Source of the DNA: Singulisphaera sp. GP187
GTDB lineage: Bacteria; Planctomycetota; Phycisphaerae; Phycisphaerales; SM1A02
NCBI GenBank assembly: GCA_945871915.1
Contig: CAMBXO010000002.1
Coordinates: 124,001-188,000, forward strand
Length of the DNA stretch: 64,000 bases
Direction of reading: 5' to 3'
Part shown: positions 9,385 to 17,790 of the stretch, one piece after another
How the letters are laid out: each line of letters starts with the position of its first letter
Numbering within the stretch: the first letter of the stretch is position 1
The notes under the pieces: generated by a model
The model's input: only the letters and a program-made list of their open reading frames with translations
Database searches by the model: none
What the model was told of the DNA's origin: nothing
Translations under genes and position numbers: made by a program

Positions 9385-10794
9385 TCAGAAACTGATCGAC
9401 ACGCGAAAGGTAAGAATCCACGCATCGTCCACGCTGGCCCCGGACACACTGCTGGGTTGATTGATGTATTGCAGATCGGGCTGGATCCCCACGCTGGGCG
9501 TCAGTTGAATCTCGTAAAAACCTTCGACGATCATTTCGCCGTCGCCCGGAGAAACGGTGAGCGATGGATCATTCGAGAATTGGTTGTACGCCACCAGCAC
9601 TCCAGCCGTGTCGGTTGGGCGCTCTGGAAAAATCCCCTGCCAACTTGCACCACCCATCAACGACCAATGCGAGGCATTCAAATTGGGATCGCTCCATCCA
9701 AACTGTCCAAACCCAACGAGTTTTTGCCCGTCGGTTGCTCCCTCGGGCTTGAACAATTCCTGTGACAGCGATGAGTAAAGCCCCCAAGGGCCTTGGACCT
9801 CTTGCTGGCCTGGGGGTGACGGTGATACGGAAGAAGTTGGTTCAAGCGAATCGCCTGTCTGGTCAAACCATCCGACATTCCATGCACCGGCAAGGTTGTT
9901 GACCGTCCATCGCGGCCCCATTTCCGCAATCAGAAAGTAACTGCCGGGATTGGACCAGAAGAAGTTGCCGACTCCGCGGCCACCGCTGGGTGAATGCGCT
10001 GTGCCCGTTGATGGGTCGTACCAGTTGGTGCTGCCGTCAAACATTCCGAACTTGCCTTCCAACCATTCTGCGGGCTTCATGAGCACTTCAAATCCACCAG
10101 CCTGATTTGGATAGGTTGGAAATTCGCTTACCACCACTCCGGGCATGTAGGCCGCCGTGTTCACAAATTGAAGACCGGGATAGCTCACGCAAAAGTCGGC
10201 GTTGGCATCAATCTTTCCCAATTTGAGACGGAGGCCGCCTTCGCAGAATGATTGCTGGTACCAGTATTGGGAAAGCGAGGTGTAATTCTGTGTGAAGGGA
10301 TAGATCGCATCCCAGCTCCAGAAATCAGGGATGTATCGACTTCCGAGTTGCGTGGAACCTGCACGCTGAAAATCGACGAACACTTGGCCTCCATCCCACA
10401 GGCCCATCTTTTGTGTATCAAGGGAGAGGTTGGCGTCAATCAAATAGGGCATCAGGAAACCCTGTCGCTGCCCACCGCTGAGCACATTGGCTAGATCAAG
10501 CGTTGCATTGACGGCAAGCGCGATTCCTTTGTGCGAAAGCTCGTTTCGAAATCCGCCCCAATCCCCTGTGAGTGTGCTGGACTTCCACGGCCACTGGTCA
10601 ATGGATGCTGCTGGATCAAAGGTGCTGGTTTGGGCTCCTTGATGATCGGGAGCAACCGACGGAACAGGATTGTGAGGTGTGACCGATCCTTCAGTTGGCG
10701 GTGGTTGAGGATCTCGAGTCTCCATGGACTGTTGCGCGTGAGCAAACCACGTCAAGGCCATCACTCCCACACAGCACATGGAACTCTGCTTCAT
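9385..10794 (-). CDS. OprB-family carbohydrate-selective outer-membrane porin
   Basis: A 469-residue beta-barrel protein with a signal peptide (MKQSSMCCVGVMALTWFAHA). It has the OprB signature LTGDWGGFRNELSHKGIAL near residue 75, followed by many alternating amphipathic strands (QVFVDFQRAGS, LRLKLGKIDANADF, GGFEVLMKPAEWLEGKFGMF). It ends in the aromatic FRVSISF expected for outer-membrane insertion. OprB porins pass sugars through the outer membrane. It is divergent from the gene at 10873; the 78-base gap must hold both promoters. Confidence 0.82.
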   Translation of the reverse strand: MKQSSMCCVGVMALTWFAHAQQSMETRDPQPPPTEGSVTPHNPVPSVAPDHQGAQTSTFDPAASIDQWPWKSSTLTGDWGGFRNELSHKGIALAVNATLDLANVLSGGQRQGFLMPYLIDANLSLDTQKMGLWDGGQVFVDFQRAGSTQLGSRYIPDFWSWDAIYPFTQNYTSLSQYWYQQSFCEGGLRLKLGKIDANADFCVSYPGLQFVNTAAYMPGVVVSEFPTYPNQAGGFEVLMKPAEWLEGKFGMFDGSTNWYDPSTGTAHSPSGGRGVGNFFWSNPGSYFLIAEMGPRWTVNNLAGAWNVGWFDQTGDSLEPTSSVSPSPPGQQEVQGPWGLYSSLSQELFKPEGATDGQKLVGFGQFGWSDPNLNASHWSLMGGASWQGIFPERPTDTAGVLVAYNQFSNDPSLTVSPGDGEMIVEGFYEIQLTPSVGIQPDLQYINQPSSVSGASVDDAWILTFRVSISF

Positions 10795-10872
10795 AAGGCC
10801 AATGGAATATCAGATTTCCGCCGCGTGCACGCACTCAACCAGTTCGTTGGTGATCACCACTACCATGCGGGA

Positions 10873-12249
10873 ATGTTCCGATGCCAACACTGTCCGGCTC
10901 TCCTGCTTCTGGTGATGGGCTTGATTGGCATGCTGGGTTTGAGAAGTGAATCTGCAGTCCAAGATGCGAAGCCCACGCTGGATGCACCGGTTGTTTCAAA
11001 GCCGACTCACATCGACTCGAGCAAGATGACCAGTCTTCCGCGGCCAGCCATCCCCACCTCGCTGACACCGCCCCCACCTGTCATTCGTCGCATCGCGCAG
11101 GCTGCTTCGCAAGTTCCAGTGAGTCAAGCGTGCTTTGAACATGCAACACGCGCCATTGAACGCGGTCTCGCATTCTTGGCTTCTTCACAGAGCAATGAAG
11201 GCGGATGGATGGAAGGTGTGCCGGCCCAAGGTTCTGAAGCACAAAGGCCGTCAAAAGCAGCCAGTTCCGCGGTGACGGGTCTTGTCATCCGAGCGTTTGC
11301 ACAAGCCGGATTTCGCGAGGCGACAAGCTCGGTTGTGGCCAAGGCGGTCTCTCACATGATTTCGCAGACCCACCAAGGCACACGGTTTTCCCCAGACCCC
11401 GAGGGTGGACTGGAGAGTTATGTCGCCAGTTGTTGTGCCGTCGCGCTCGCATCGCTTGAAGAACCCAAGCACGCTGAACGCCTGCAGGAAATTGTTCGCT
11501 GGCTTCAACGCGTGCAGTGGGATGAATCCGAGGGCATCAACCCCGAACAGGATTGGTTTGGTGGAGTCGGCTACGGCAGTAAGGGTCGCCCCGATCTCAG
11601 CAACACGCAAATGATGCTCGAGGCACTTCATGAAGCCGAAGTCAAAACGGATGATGCCGCCGTTCAACGAGCACTCGCCTTTGTTGCACGCTGCCAGAAT
11701 CGCAAGAATTCTGAGAGTGCACCATGGGCGAGTGCTGGCTCAGGCGATGGCGGGTTTGTCTATACGGTTGCCAATGGTGGAGAGAGCTTCGCAAGCGAAC
11801 ATGCCGGCGAAGGTCGCCACGGCGAGAAATTACCGCCAGGAACAAGAAGTCTTCGCAGTTACGGCAGCATGACCTATGCCGGATACAAGAGCCTGCTCTT
11901 TGCCGGACTTGCTCACGATGATCCTCGGGTGCTTGCAGCACTTGGATGGATGCAAGATCATTACACCCTCTCCGAAAATCCTGGACTTGGGCAGCAGGGA
12001 CTTTTTTATTACCGACTGGCGGTGGCTCGAGCGTTCGCGGCGAGTGGTTCAAACACCCTCACGGATTCCAAAGGAACGACTCACGATTGGCGGTGTGAAC
12101 TCATTTCAACACTTGCTGGCTCGCAACAACCAGACGGAAGTTGGGTCAATGCACAGGATCGTTGGATGGAGGGTCACGCTGATCTGGTGACGGCGTATGC
12201 GGTGCTGGCGATCGAAGAAGCGATCAAGCCGACTCTGCAGTCCAGATGA
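10873..12249 (+). CDS. Secreted prenyltransferase/squalene-cyclase-fold repeat protein
   Basis: About 458 residues. The open frame extends back to 10531, but that part lies antisense to the porin gene. I start at the ATG at 10873, which gives a signal-like segment (CPALLLLVMGLIGMLGLRS). The rest carries repeats of the alpha/alpha-toroid terpenoid-cyclase fold: AIERGLAFLASSQSNEGGW, VQRALAFVARCQN with DGGFVYT, and QQPDGSWVNAQDRWMEG. The Asp-rich catalytic motif of true hopene cyclases is not evident, so a structural or binding role is as likely as catalysis. Such proteins are frequent in Planctomycetes. No strong ribosome-binding site was seen. Confidence 0.68.
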   Translation: MFRCQHCPALLLLVMGLIGMLGLRSESAVQDAKPTLDAPVVSKPTHIDSSKMTSLPRPAIPTSLTPPPPVIRRIAQAASQVPVSQACFEHATRAIERGLAFLASSQSNEGGWMEGVPAQGSEAQRPSKAASSAVTGLVIRAFAQAGFREATSSVVAKAVSHMISQTHQGTRFSPDPEGGLESYVASCCAVALASLEEPKHAERLQEIVRWLQRVQWDESEGINPEQDWFGGVGYGSKGRPDLSNTQMMLEALHEAEVKTDDAAVQRALAFVARCQNRKNSESAPWASAGSGDGGFVYTVANGGESFASEHAGEGRHGEKLPPGTRSLRSYGSMTYAGYKSLLFAGLAHDDPRVLAALGWMQDHYTLSENPGLGQQGLFYYRLAVARAFAASGSNTLTDSKGTTHDWRCELISTLAGSQQPDGSWVNAQDRWMEGHADLVTAYAVLAIEEAIKPTLQSR

Positions 12250-12262
12250 GCGAGTCACCTGT

Positions 12263-13690
12263 TCAAGCAGCGGACGATCCAGCAAGCAGCCGGCGGCTCC
12301 AAACAGTTCCTTGAACTGCCGCGGCAAGCAGCAATGCTCCAATCACCTGGTGAGCCGTGGTGGAGACAAGTTCCCACAATGGAATGGCGGCTCCGCGTCG
12401 CATGAGTACGGCGCCAAGTGCAACGAATCCAAGAACGACCTGCAGTGAGACAATCGAAACCATAGTTGTCGCGCACACGGCAAGCGGTCGAGCCAACGCG
12501 TCGCTCCGTCCAATCCCTGCAAGGCGGCTAGCCGCAATCATGACAACGATCACCGCAACCATTGCAAATCCAAGATGACCGTGCATCGCCCATGCGGGGT
12601 ATGAAATGGCCTTGGCTGCGTCGGTTGGTGTGACCTGAAGGTGGCGAAAGGCCGCACCAAGAAATAATTGCACCAGCAAAATGATGGGTGCAATCAGGGC
12701 CCACAGTCGAGCAGAATTTCCTGCGGGCGTATGGATCGCGTGCGAGGGTGAAAGCCATGTCGCCGTGGTGACCGACGCCACGGTGATCAACACCGCAAAG
12801 ACAATCTGTCCAAAGATTCCGTGGACGATTGCCAAAGCCGTACTCGGTTGAAGAAGCGATGGATTTTGCTCCAGTGTCAACGAGCCAGTGACTCGGAGCC
12901 CGCCGAGCAATCCCTGCCCACACACCATGACCAGCATGAGCGTGGCCAGCACTCGAACCCATCCGCGAGATTCATGTCGCCAGCACAACGCAGCAAGCAC
13001 CAATGCGTTCAAACCCACCAACATTCCAAAGAGTCGGTGTGCATGTTCGTAATACACACCACCCTTCATCTCACTGATCGGATACATCAGCATGTTGTGA
13101 CCGAATGTGTTGGGCCAATCTGGAACAGCAAGCCCGGCTTCGAGCCCAGTCACAAGTCCGCCCGTCACAAGAAGAAGAAAAAGTGTGCTGGACGCAACGA
13201 TGGCAAATAAACAGATGGGCGGCGGAAGCACGCCCTCTCTCGGCTCGTTCCTGCGAGCAACGATTCCTCCCAACGCCGCCAACCCGCTGCTGCCCGCAAC
13301 AATTCCAAGTGTCCAATAGATGGCTTCATGCACAGCCGCTTGTGCATCCTTACCTCCCACCACACTTCCAACGATCAACACATTCACCATGCCGTTGACC
13401 AGTCCGCTTGACCATGCTCCAGATTCTTTTCTTGCAAACCGCTGAGAAAGAAACCCAATGGCAATCGGGGCAAGAGCGGTCAAGGCAAAGAGGCCCTCAC
13501 CAATCCATTTGCCAACACCAATCATGGCGATGTACGCCAGCATCCACTGCACCGCGGTAGCTCCAAAGCCCAGTGCGAGGGTGTACGGCCGCACGCGCCT
13601 GGTGAACAACGCCACCAGCCCAAGAGCACAGACAACGATTGTTATGCGAACGATCAAGGCTGCACCCGACGACATGGAATCCGTTGGCAT
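12263..13690 (-). CDS. ctaA: Heme A synthase (COX15/CtaA family) with extra N-terminal membrane domain
   Basis: Converts heme O to heme A for the caa3 oxidase encoded nearby. Residues from about 160 on match COX15/CtaA: the membrane segment LFAIVASSTLFLLLVTGGLV, GLAVPDWPNTFG, and heme-ligand histidines in YYEHAHRLFGMLVG, ALAIVHGIFGQ, WAMHGHLGF and STTAHQVIGA. The first 150 residues form four or five further membrane helices not present in compact CtaA proteins. Total length is 475, against roughly 300-350 for bacterial CtaA. It is divergent from ctaB (gap 40 bases) and converges on the 10873 gene (gap 13 bases). MSSGAAL at 13675 is an alternative start. Confidence 0.85.
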   Translation of the reverse strand: MPTDSMSSGAALIVRITIVVCALGLVALFTRRVRPYTLALGFGATAVQWMLAYIAMIGVGKWIGEGLFALTALAPIAIGFLSQRFARKESGAWSSGLVNGMVNVLIVGSVVGGKDAQAAVHEAIYWTLGIVAGSSGLAALGGIVARRNEPREGVLPPPICLFAIVASSTLFLLLVTGGLVTGLEAGLAVPDWPNTFGHNMLMYPISEMKGGVYYEHAHRLFGMLVGLNALVLAALCWRHESRGWVRVLATLMLVMVCGQGLLGGLRVTGSLTLEQNPSLLQPSTALAIVHGIFGQIVFAVLITVASVTTATWLSPSHAIHTPAGNSARLWALIAPIILLVQLFLGAAFRHLQVTPTDAAKAISYPAWAMHGHLGFAMVAVIVVMIAASRLAGIGRSDALARPLAVCATTMVSIVSLQVVLGFVALGAVLMRRGAAIPLWELVSTTAHQVIGALLLAAAVQGTVWSRRLLAGSSAA

Positions 13691-13730
13691 CGCGGGCTAT
13701 GGTAAACCTTCTTTGCTCAACAGAGCGTGC

Positions 13731-14687
13731 ATGGAACAGACCCCTCAAACACTCAGTGCTGCAGCTCCAAGTTTGACAGCCGACTGGCTGTCCCTTGTGA
13801 AGGCGAGACTTAGCCTTATGGTCTTGGCCACCACTCTGGTTGGATTTCTTGTGGCCGAGCCAGAATCGATTTCATGGAGCAGACTTGGATGGACTTTGCT
13901 GGGCACTTTTCTTGCCGCGGCCTCGGCAGCTGCACTGAATCAAACGGTGGAACGCCATCAAGACGCGAACATGCGTCGAACGGCCAATCGACCTGTGGCC
14001 GCGGGTCGATTCACTCCAACGCTCGGAGTCTTCATCGGATTTGTCCTTGGATATCTGGGCTGCTTTGCCTTGGCTATGCAAGTGAATTTGCTGGCCAGTG
14101 GGCTCGCGGCATTCACCATCATTTTGTATGTCGCGGTGTACACGCCGATGAAGCGATGGACCACGCTCAACACGATGGTCGGTGCGGTCGTTGGTGCCGT
14201 GCCACCGCTGATCGGTTGGGCCGCGGCCACCGGTCAAGTGCATCGAGGCGCGTGGGTGCTGGCCGCCCTGCTCTTCACCTGGCAACTTCCGCATTTTTTT
14301 GCACTGGCCTATTTGTACCGCGAGGATTATGACCGGGGTGGATTTCGAATGCTTCCATCCGTTCGCGGCGGCGACTTGCTGGCTGCCCAAACAAGTTTTC
14401 TCAGCAGCCTGCTCTTGGTTCCCATCGGCTTGATCGCAACCATGCTTGGGCTTGCGGGCATGTGGAGTGCCGGCGTGTGTTTCATCACTGGCCTTTGCAT
14501 GGCGTGGTTTGCCTTTGCACATCTTCGTCGCATGGACCGGGCAACCGCTCGCAATCTCTTTCTTGCCAGTCTTGTTTATTTGCCGGTCACGCTTCTAGCC
14601 ATGAGTTTGGATCGCGGGCCATGGACTCCCGAGTCCGGCGTTCGCGGCGGCCGTCATGTGATCGTGGACACTCCCGACGCACCATGA
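13731..14687 (+). CDS. ctaB: Protoheme IX farnesyltransferase (heme O synthase)
   Basis: Farnesylates heme B to heme O in the inner membrane. The 318-residue protein has the UbiA-type signature ALNQTVERHQDANMRRTANR (N-x3-D-x2-M-x-RT motif), the second conserved loop YREDYDRGGFRML, and about eight membrane helices. The frame is open back to 13458, but the ATG at 13731 gives the expected N-terminus (SLTADWLSLVKARLSLMVL). It overlaps the next gene by 4 bases (ATGA). Its product feeds CtaA, encoded on the other strand 40 bases away. Confidence 0.93.
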   Translation: MEQTPQTLSAAAPSLTADWLSLVKARLSLMVLATTLVGFLVAEPESISWSRLGWTLLGTFLAAASAAALNQTVERHQDANMRRTANRPVAAGRFTPTLGVFIGFVLGYLGCFALAMQVNLLASGLAAFTIILYVAVYTPMKRWTTLNTMVGAVVGAVPPLIGWAAATGQVHRGAWVLAALLFTWQLPHFFALAYLYREDYDRGGFRMLPSVRGGDLLAAQTSFLSSLLLVPIGLIATMLGLAGMWSAGVCFITGLCMAWFAFAHLRRMDRATARNLFLASLVYLPVTLLAMSLDRGPWTPESGVRGGRHVIVDTPDAP

Positions 14688-15739
14688 CCAACACTCCGCC
14701 GATTTCTGCACGCGGGCCAGCCCGCCTGTCATTTGCAGGAGGCGGTTGGGTGATCGCGCTTTCGATTGTGCTGTCTCTCGTGGTGATCGCATGGGCGTTG
14801 ATAGGTGTGTTGCGGGGACATCGGCCCACGGGTGATGGTCGAACACTTGAGAGTTATGGGTTTGATCTTTCCAATCTGAACACGCGCGGCGGTGCTCTGG
14901 TGGCCAGTGGAAACCCCCGCGACTTTCTTGAGGCCCTCGACGCACCGAAAACCATGGCAGGGTTTGAAATGCTTGCCTACAACTCCGAGCATCGAAGCAA
15001 GTATGTGGTCAGCGACGATCGAGTGATTGGGATTGTTGTCAATGCTGAATCTCGTGCGTATCCGATTCGTCTCATGAATGTGCATGAAGTGGTCAATGAC
15101 ACGCTTGGCGGAGTTCCTATTGCGGTCACCTTTAGCCCCCTGTGCGATACCGCTGTGGCGTTTGATCGCCGCATGCCCGAAGGCGAAGTTCGCTTTGGTG
15201 TCAGCGGACTCGTACTCGATTCCAATTTGGTTCTGTACGACCGCAGCGAAACGCCAAGCCTGTGGAGTCAACTGGGTGAAGTAGCCATCGCGGGCCCGGC
15301 GGCTTCGCGGGGTACACGACTTGTTGCATTGCCCAATGTCCAAGTGTGCACATGGAAACATTGGCTTGAGTCCCACCCGGCAACGGATGTGATTCTTCCA
15401 AAGCCCGGTGACGAGCGGCGAATCAAGAACACCAGTTACAGCCGCTATTTGCTGAGTTCATCACTCAATTTCCCGGTGGCTCGATGGCACGAACCCGGCG
15501 ACATGGCGGCCAAGACTCCGGTGATTCTTCTGCGGCGAGGAACCGATGAAAAGGAAATCCTTCTTGCCGAAGCCTGCCAAGGCATGTCCCCCTTTCCACT
15601 GGGAGACACGATCGTGGAGGTCGATGCACGCGCCGCCCCCGCATCCGTGCTCTTTCGGTCGCAGGACGGCACGCCCCTCTTGACCCGATCGGGCTTGCAC
15701 TTTGCAATGGTTGCGTTCGATCCGATCACCGCCAAGTGA
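14684..15739 (+). CDS. Membrane-anchored DUF3179 protein
   Basis: The 351-residue protein has one N-terminal membrane helix (VIALSIVLSLVVIAWALIGV, about 24-43) and a large exported domain of the DUF3179 family: AYPIRLMNVHEVVNDTLGG, VTFSPLCDTAVAFDR, and FGVSGLVLDSNLVLYDR. No enzymatic role is established for DUF3179. Its ATG overlaps the ctaB stop (ATGA), so it is translationally coupled to heme O synthase and could serve oxidase assembly; that is inference. It overlaps the last oxidase gene on the other strand by 14 bases. Confidence 0.82.
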   Translation: MTNTPPISARGPARLSFAGGGWVIALSIVLSLVVIAWALIGVLRGHRPTGDGRTLESYGFDLSNLNTRGGALVASGNPRDFLEALDAPKTMAGFEMLAYNSEHRSKYVVSDDRVIGIVVNAESRAYPIRLMNVHEVVNDTLGGVPIAVTFSPLCDTAVAFDRRMPEGEVRFGVSGLVLDSNLVLYDRSETPSLWSQLGEVAIAGPAASRGTRLVALPNVQVCTWKHWLESHPATDVILPKPGDERRIKNTSYSRYLLSSSLNFPVARWHEPGDMAAKTPVILLRRGTDEKEILLAEACQGMSPFPLGDTIVEVDARAAPASVLFRSQDGTPLLTRSGLHFAMVAFDPITAK

Positions 15740-16346
15740 GCGAGCCGAGCCACAGCGTGGCATACAACGCAAGCCACACTCCACCTAAAAAGTGCCAGTA
15801 CATCTCGCAGTAGAGAAGTCCTTCAGGATTTTTAGGCTGATAGCGACCCCACCGCACGCGCCGCCACACCAGAGTCAAGGGAACAAGGCCTCCTACAACA
15901 TGGAGTGCATGCAAACCTGTCAGCACATAAAAGGTCCACGCATACATGCTGCTTCCAATGAAAAACTTTTGTTGCCACAGCATGAACCACGAGACGCCTT
16001 GCAACAGCAGGAACACCATCGCAAGGCCAAGCGTGATGCCCGCGCGAGACCTCGCCACCACCATGGAACCGGCTCGCACAGCCTTGACTGTTGCATGTAT
16101 GGTCACGCTACTGATCAGCAGCGTGAGCGTGGAAACCAACATGAGATGCGGCAAGGCCGGTGAAGTTGACGAAAAGAATGGCGCTTGCGGATCGGGATTC
16201 AGTCGAACAACGACATACCCCAACATCGTGGCCGCAAAGAGCACCCCCAGTGTCATAAGAAAGAGTGACATCCCAAAGACACCAGCCGCTTGACGGCTTG
16301 CGGAGTTGGCAAACGGGTCAACCGTGGTGCGAGTCTTTACCGCCAC
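15726..16346 (-). CDS. Second cytochrome c oxidase subunit III-like membrane protein
   Basis: A 206-residue, five-helix protein of the heme-copper oxidase subunit III family: FGMSLFLMTLGVLFAATML, SVTIHATVKAVRAG, FYVLTGLHALHVVGGLVPLT, and the C-terminal CEMYWHFLGGVWLALYATLW. I place the start at GTG 16346, 16 bases past the upstream stop, since the longer frame to 16463 overlaps the subunit IV gene; the start is uncertain. It is the last gene of the respiratory operon and the second subunit III homolog in it. Confidence 0.75.
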   Translation of the reverse strand: MAVKTRTTVDPFANSASRQAAGVFGMSLFLMTLGVLFAATMLGYVVVRLNPDPQAPFFSSTSPALPHLMLVSTLTLLISSVTIHATVKAVRAGSMVVARSRAGITLGLAMVFLLLQGVSWFMLWQQKFFIGSSMYAWTFYVLTGLHALHVVGGLVPLTLVWRRVRWGRYQPKNPEGLLYCEMYWHFLGGVWLALYATLWLGSLTWR

Positions 16347-16362
16347 GGTTCTTTTCTTTGCA

Positions 16363-16788
16363 TTACGGCGCGTCAGGTTTGAAACGAGCGACGGGCGCAC
16401 CCGGAGCATTGGCCTGCAAGGTGCTTTCCACATCGGGTGGATTGCCCTTGAACTGCGACGCACGGTACTGCCCGGTGTCCATCAGGCAGAACGCCATCAT
16501 CAGAACGACAAAGGCCATGCTGCCGACGAAGGTCAAAAGATTGAACGGACGATCCCACTTCAGGTGCATAAAGAACAGCGCCACCAAAGTTGCCTTGACC
16601 ACCGCCACGCCCAACGCAATGACAAGGTTGAATTCGCCGACATCGATGTAACGCACAGCCACCGTGATGGCCGTCAGAACAAGGAGGGATGTTCCCACTC
16701 CAAACAGCAACCACATAGGAACCAAGTGCCCCACCAAGGGGTGCGGCTCGCTCGAAGCGTTGTGTTCATGCGAAGTGTTGTGTGCCAT
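16363..16788 (-). CDS. Cytochrome c oxidase subunit IV (prokaryotic type)
   Basis: A 141-residue small subunit with three membrane helices (about 23-42, 53-74, 80-102) and the family pattern VALGVAVVKATLVALFFMHL split over the second helix (KATLVALFFMHLKWDRPFN). The N-terminus is His/Asn-rich. The start at 16788, 8 bases after the coxC stop, fits the operon better than the longer frame from 16836, which overlaps coxC. Subunit IV stabilises the subunit III / subunit I interface in aa3/caa3 oxidases. Confidence 0.82.
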   Translation of the reverse strand: MAHNTSHEHNASSEPHPLVGHLVPMWLLFGVGTSLLVLTAITVAVRYIDVGEFNLVIALGVAVVKATLVALFFMHLKWDRPFNLLTFVGSMAFVVLMMAFCLMDTGQYRASQFKGNPPDVESTLQANAPGAPVARFKPDAP

Positions 16789-16796
16789 GATTTGCT

Positions 16797-17768
16797 CTAG
16801 TGAATGAGATAGAAAATCGGGAACAGGAAGATCCACACCAGATCGACAATGTGCCAGTACAGGCCGCCGACATCAACCGGTGTGAAATAGTTGCTGTTGA
16901 AGTCGCCACGCGCGCCTCGCCAGATGAGCCATGCAAGCATGACCATACCCGCCAGCACATGGATGCCGTGCAGACCCGTCATGCAGTAATAGATTGCAAA
17001 GAACATATGCGTGTTGGCGGGCATCTTTGGATCAGACAAGTGAAGTGAGGGATGCTCCAAGGCTGCATCGTGACTGGCCACTGGCAACCCTTCTTCTTTG
17101 GCCTGTTCACGCGGAGTTGAAAGACCCGATGGCGCCTTGTTGGCTGCTTTGATCGCACTCACTTCTACCGCTGGGATTGGCTCAAAAGCTGGAATGGCGG
17201 GTCCGGCCGGATTGGCCACCACCAACGCTGCAGGTAGCTCAGGCGCTTTGGAAAGAACCAGTTTCTCCGCTTCACCACCCGCATCGTCAGGCGGAACATA
17301 AAAAGTCTTGCCCCACACCAGATGCTGATGAATCTTGTGGCTGTATTCAAAATACTTGATCACCATAAAACCAACCGCACCCATAAAGGTGAGCACCAAA
17401 CACAGCAGCATGGCGTTCTTCTTGTTGGTCTGTGCAAATCGAACCGCCAGAGCCATGGTCAAGCTGCTCAGAATCAGCACGCATGTGTTCACGCCGCCCA
17501 TGATTGTGTTGAGATAGTGGCTGGCGTAACTAAACACCTCCGGGAATCGCGCTCGCAACACGGCGTAGGCAACAAAGAGCCCTCCAAAGAACAGGACTTC
17601 CGTTGCAAGAAAGAGCCACATGCCAAGTTTGGCACTGCCAAACTGGTGCGCAGGCGTGTCAAAGTGATGCTGCAGAAATGGGTACTTCGCATGTTCGCCA
17701 TGCGCGTCATGACCGCCATGCTCTGGGGCATCATGAGGTGCGGCGTGCGTGGTGGGGAGCGTGGTCAC
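16797..17768 (-). CDS. coxC: Cytochrome c oxidase subunit III with large hydrophilic insertion
   Basis: A 323-residue subunit III: His-rich N-terminus, LGMWLFLATEVLFFGGLFVA (about 48-67), two more helices, then FFAIYYCMTGLHGIHVLAGM and VGGLYWHIVDLVWIFLFPIF. Start chosen at GTG 17768, with AAGGA upstream and 22 bases after the coxA stop; the frame open to 17999 would lie inside coxA. A stretch of about 90 Pro/Ala/Glu-rich residues (160-250) is inserted between helices 3 and 4 and is not part of the usual subunit III core. Confidence 0.85.
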   Translation of the reverse strand: MTTLPTTHAAPHDAPEHGGHDAHGEHAKYPFLQHHFDTPAHQFGSAKLGMWLFLATEVLFFGGLFVAYAVLRARFPEVFSYASHYLNTIMGGVNTCVLILSSLTMALAVRFAQTNKKNAMLLCLVLTFMGAVGFMVIKYFEYSHKIHQHLVWGKTFYVPPDDAGGEAEKLVLSKAPELPAALVVANPAGPAIPAFEPIPAVEVSAIKAANKAPSGLSTPREQAKEEGLPVASHDAALEHPSLHLSDPKMPANTHMFFAIYYCMTGLHGIHVLAGMVMLAWLIWRGARGDFNSNYFTPVDVGGLYWHIVDLVWIFLFPIFYLIH

Positions 17769-17790
17769 TATGCGTTCCTTAGGTGTTCGT

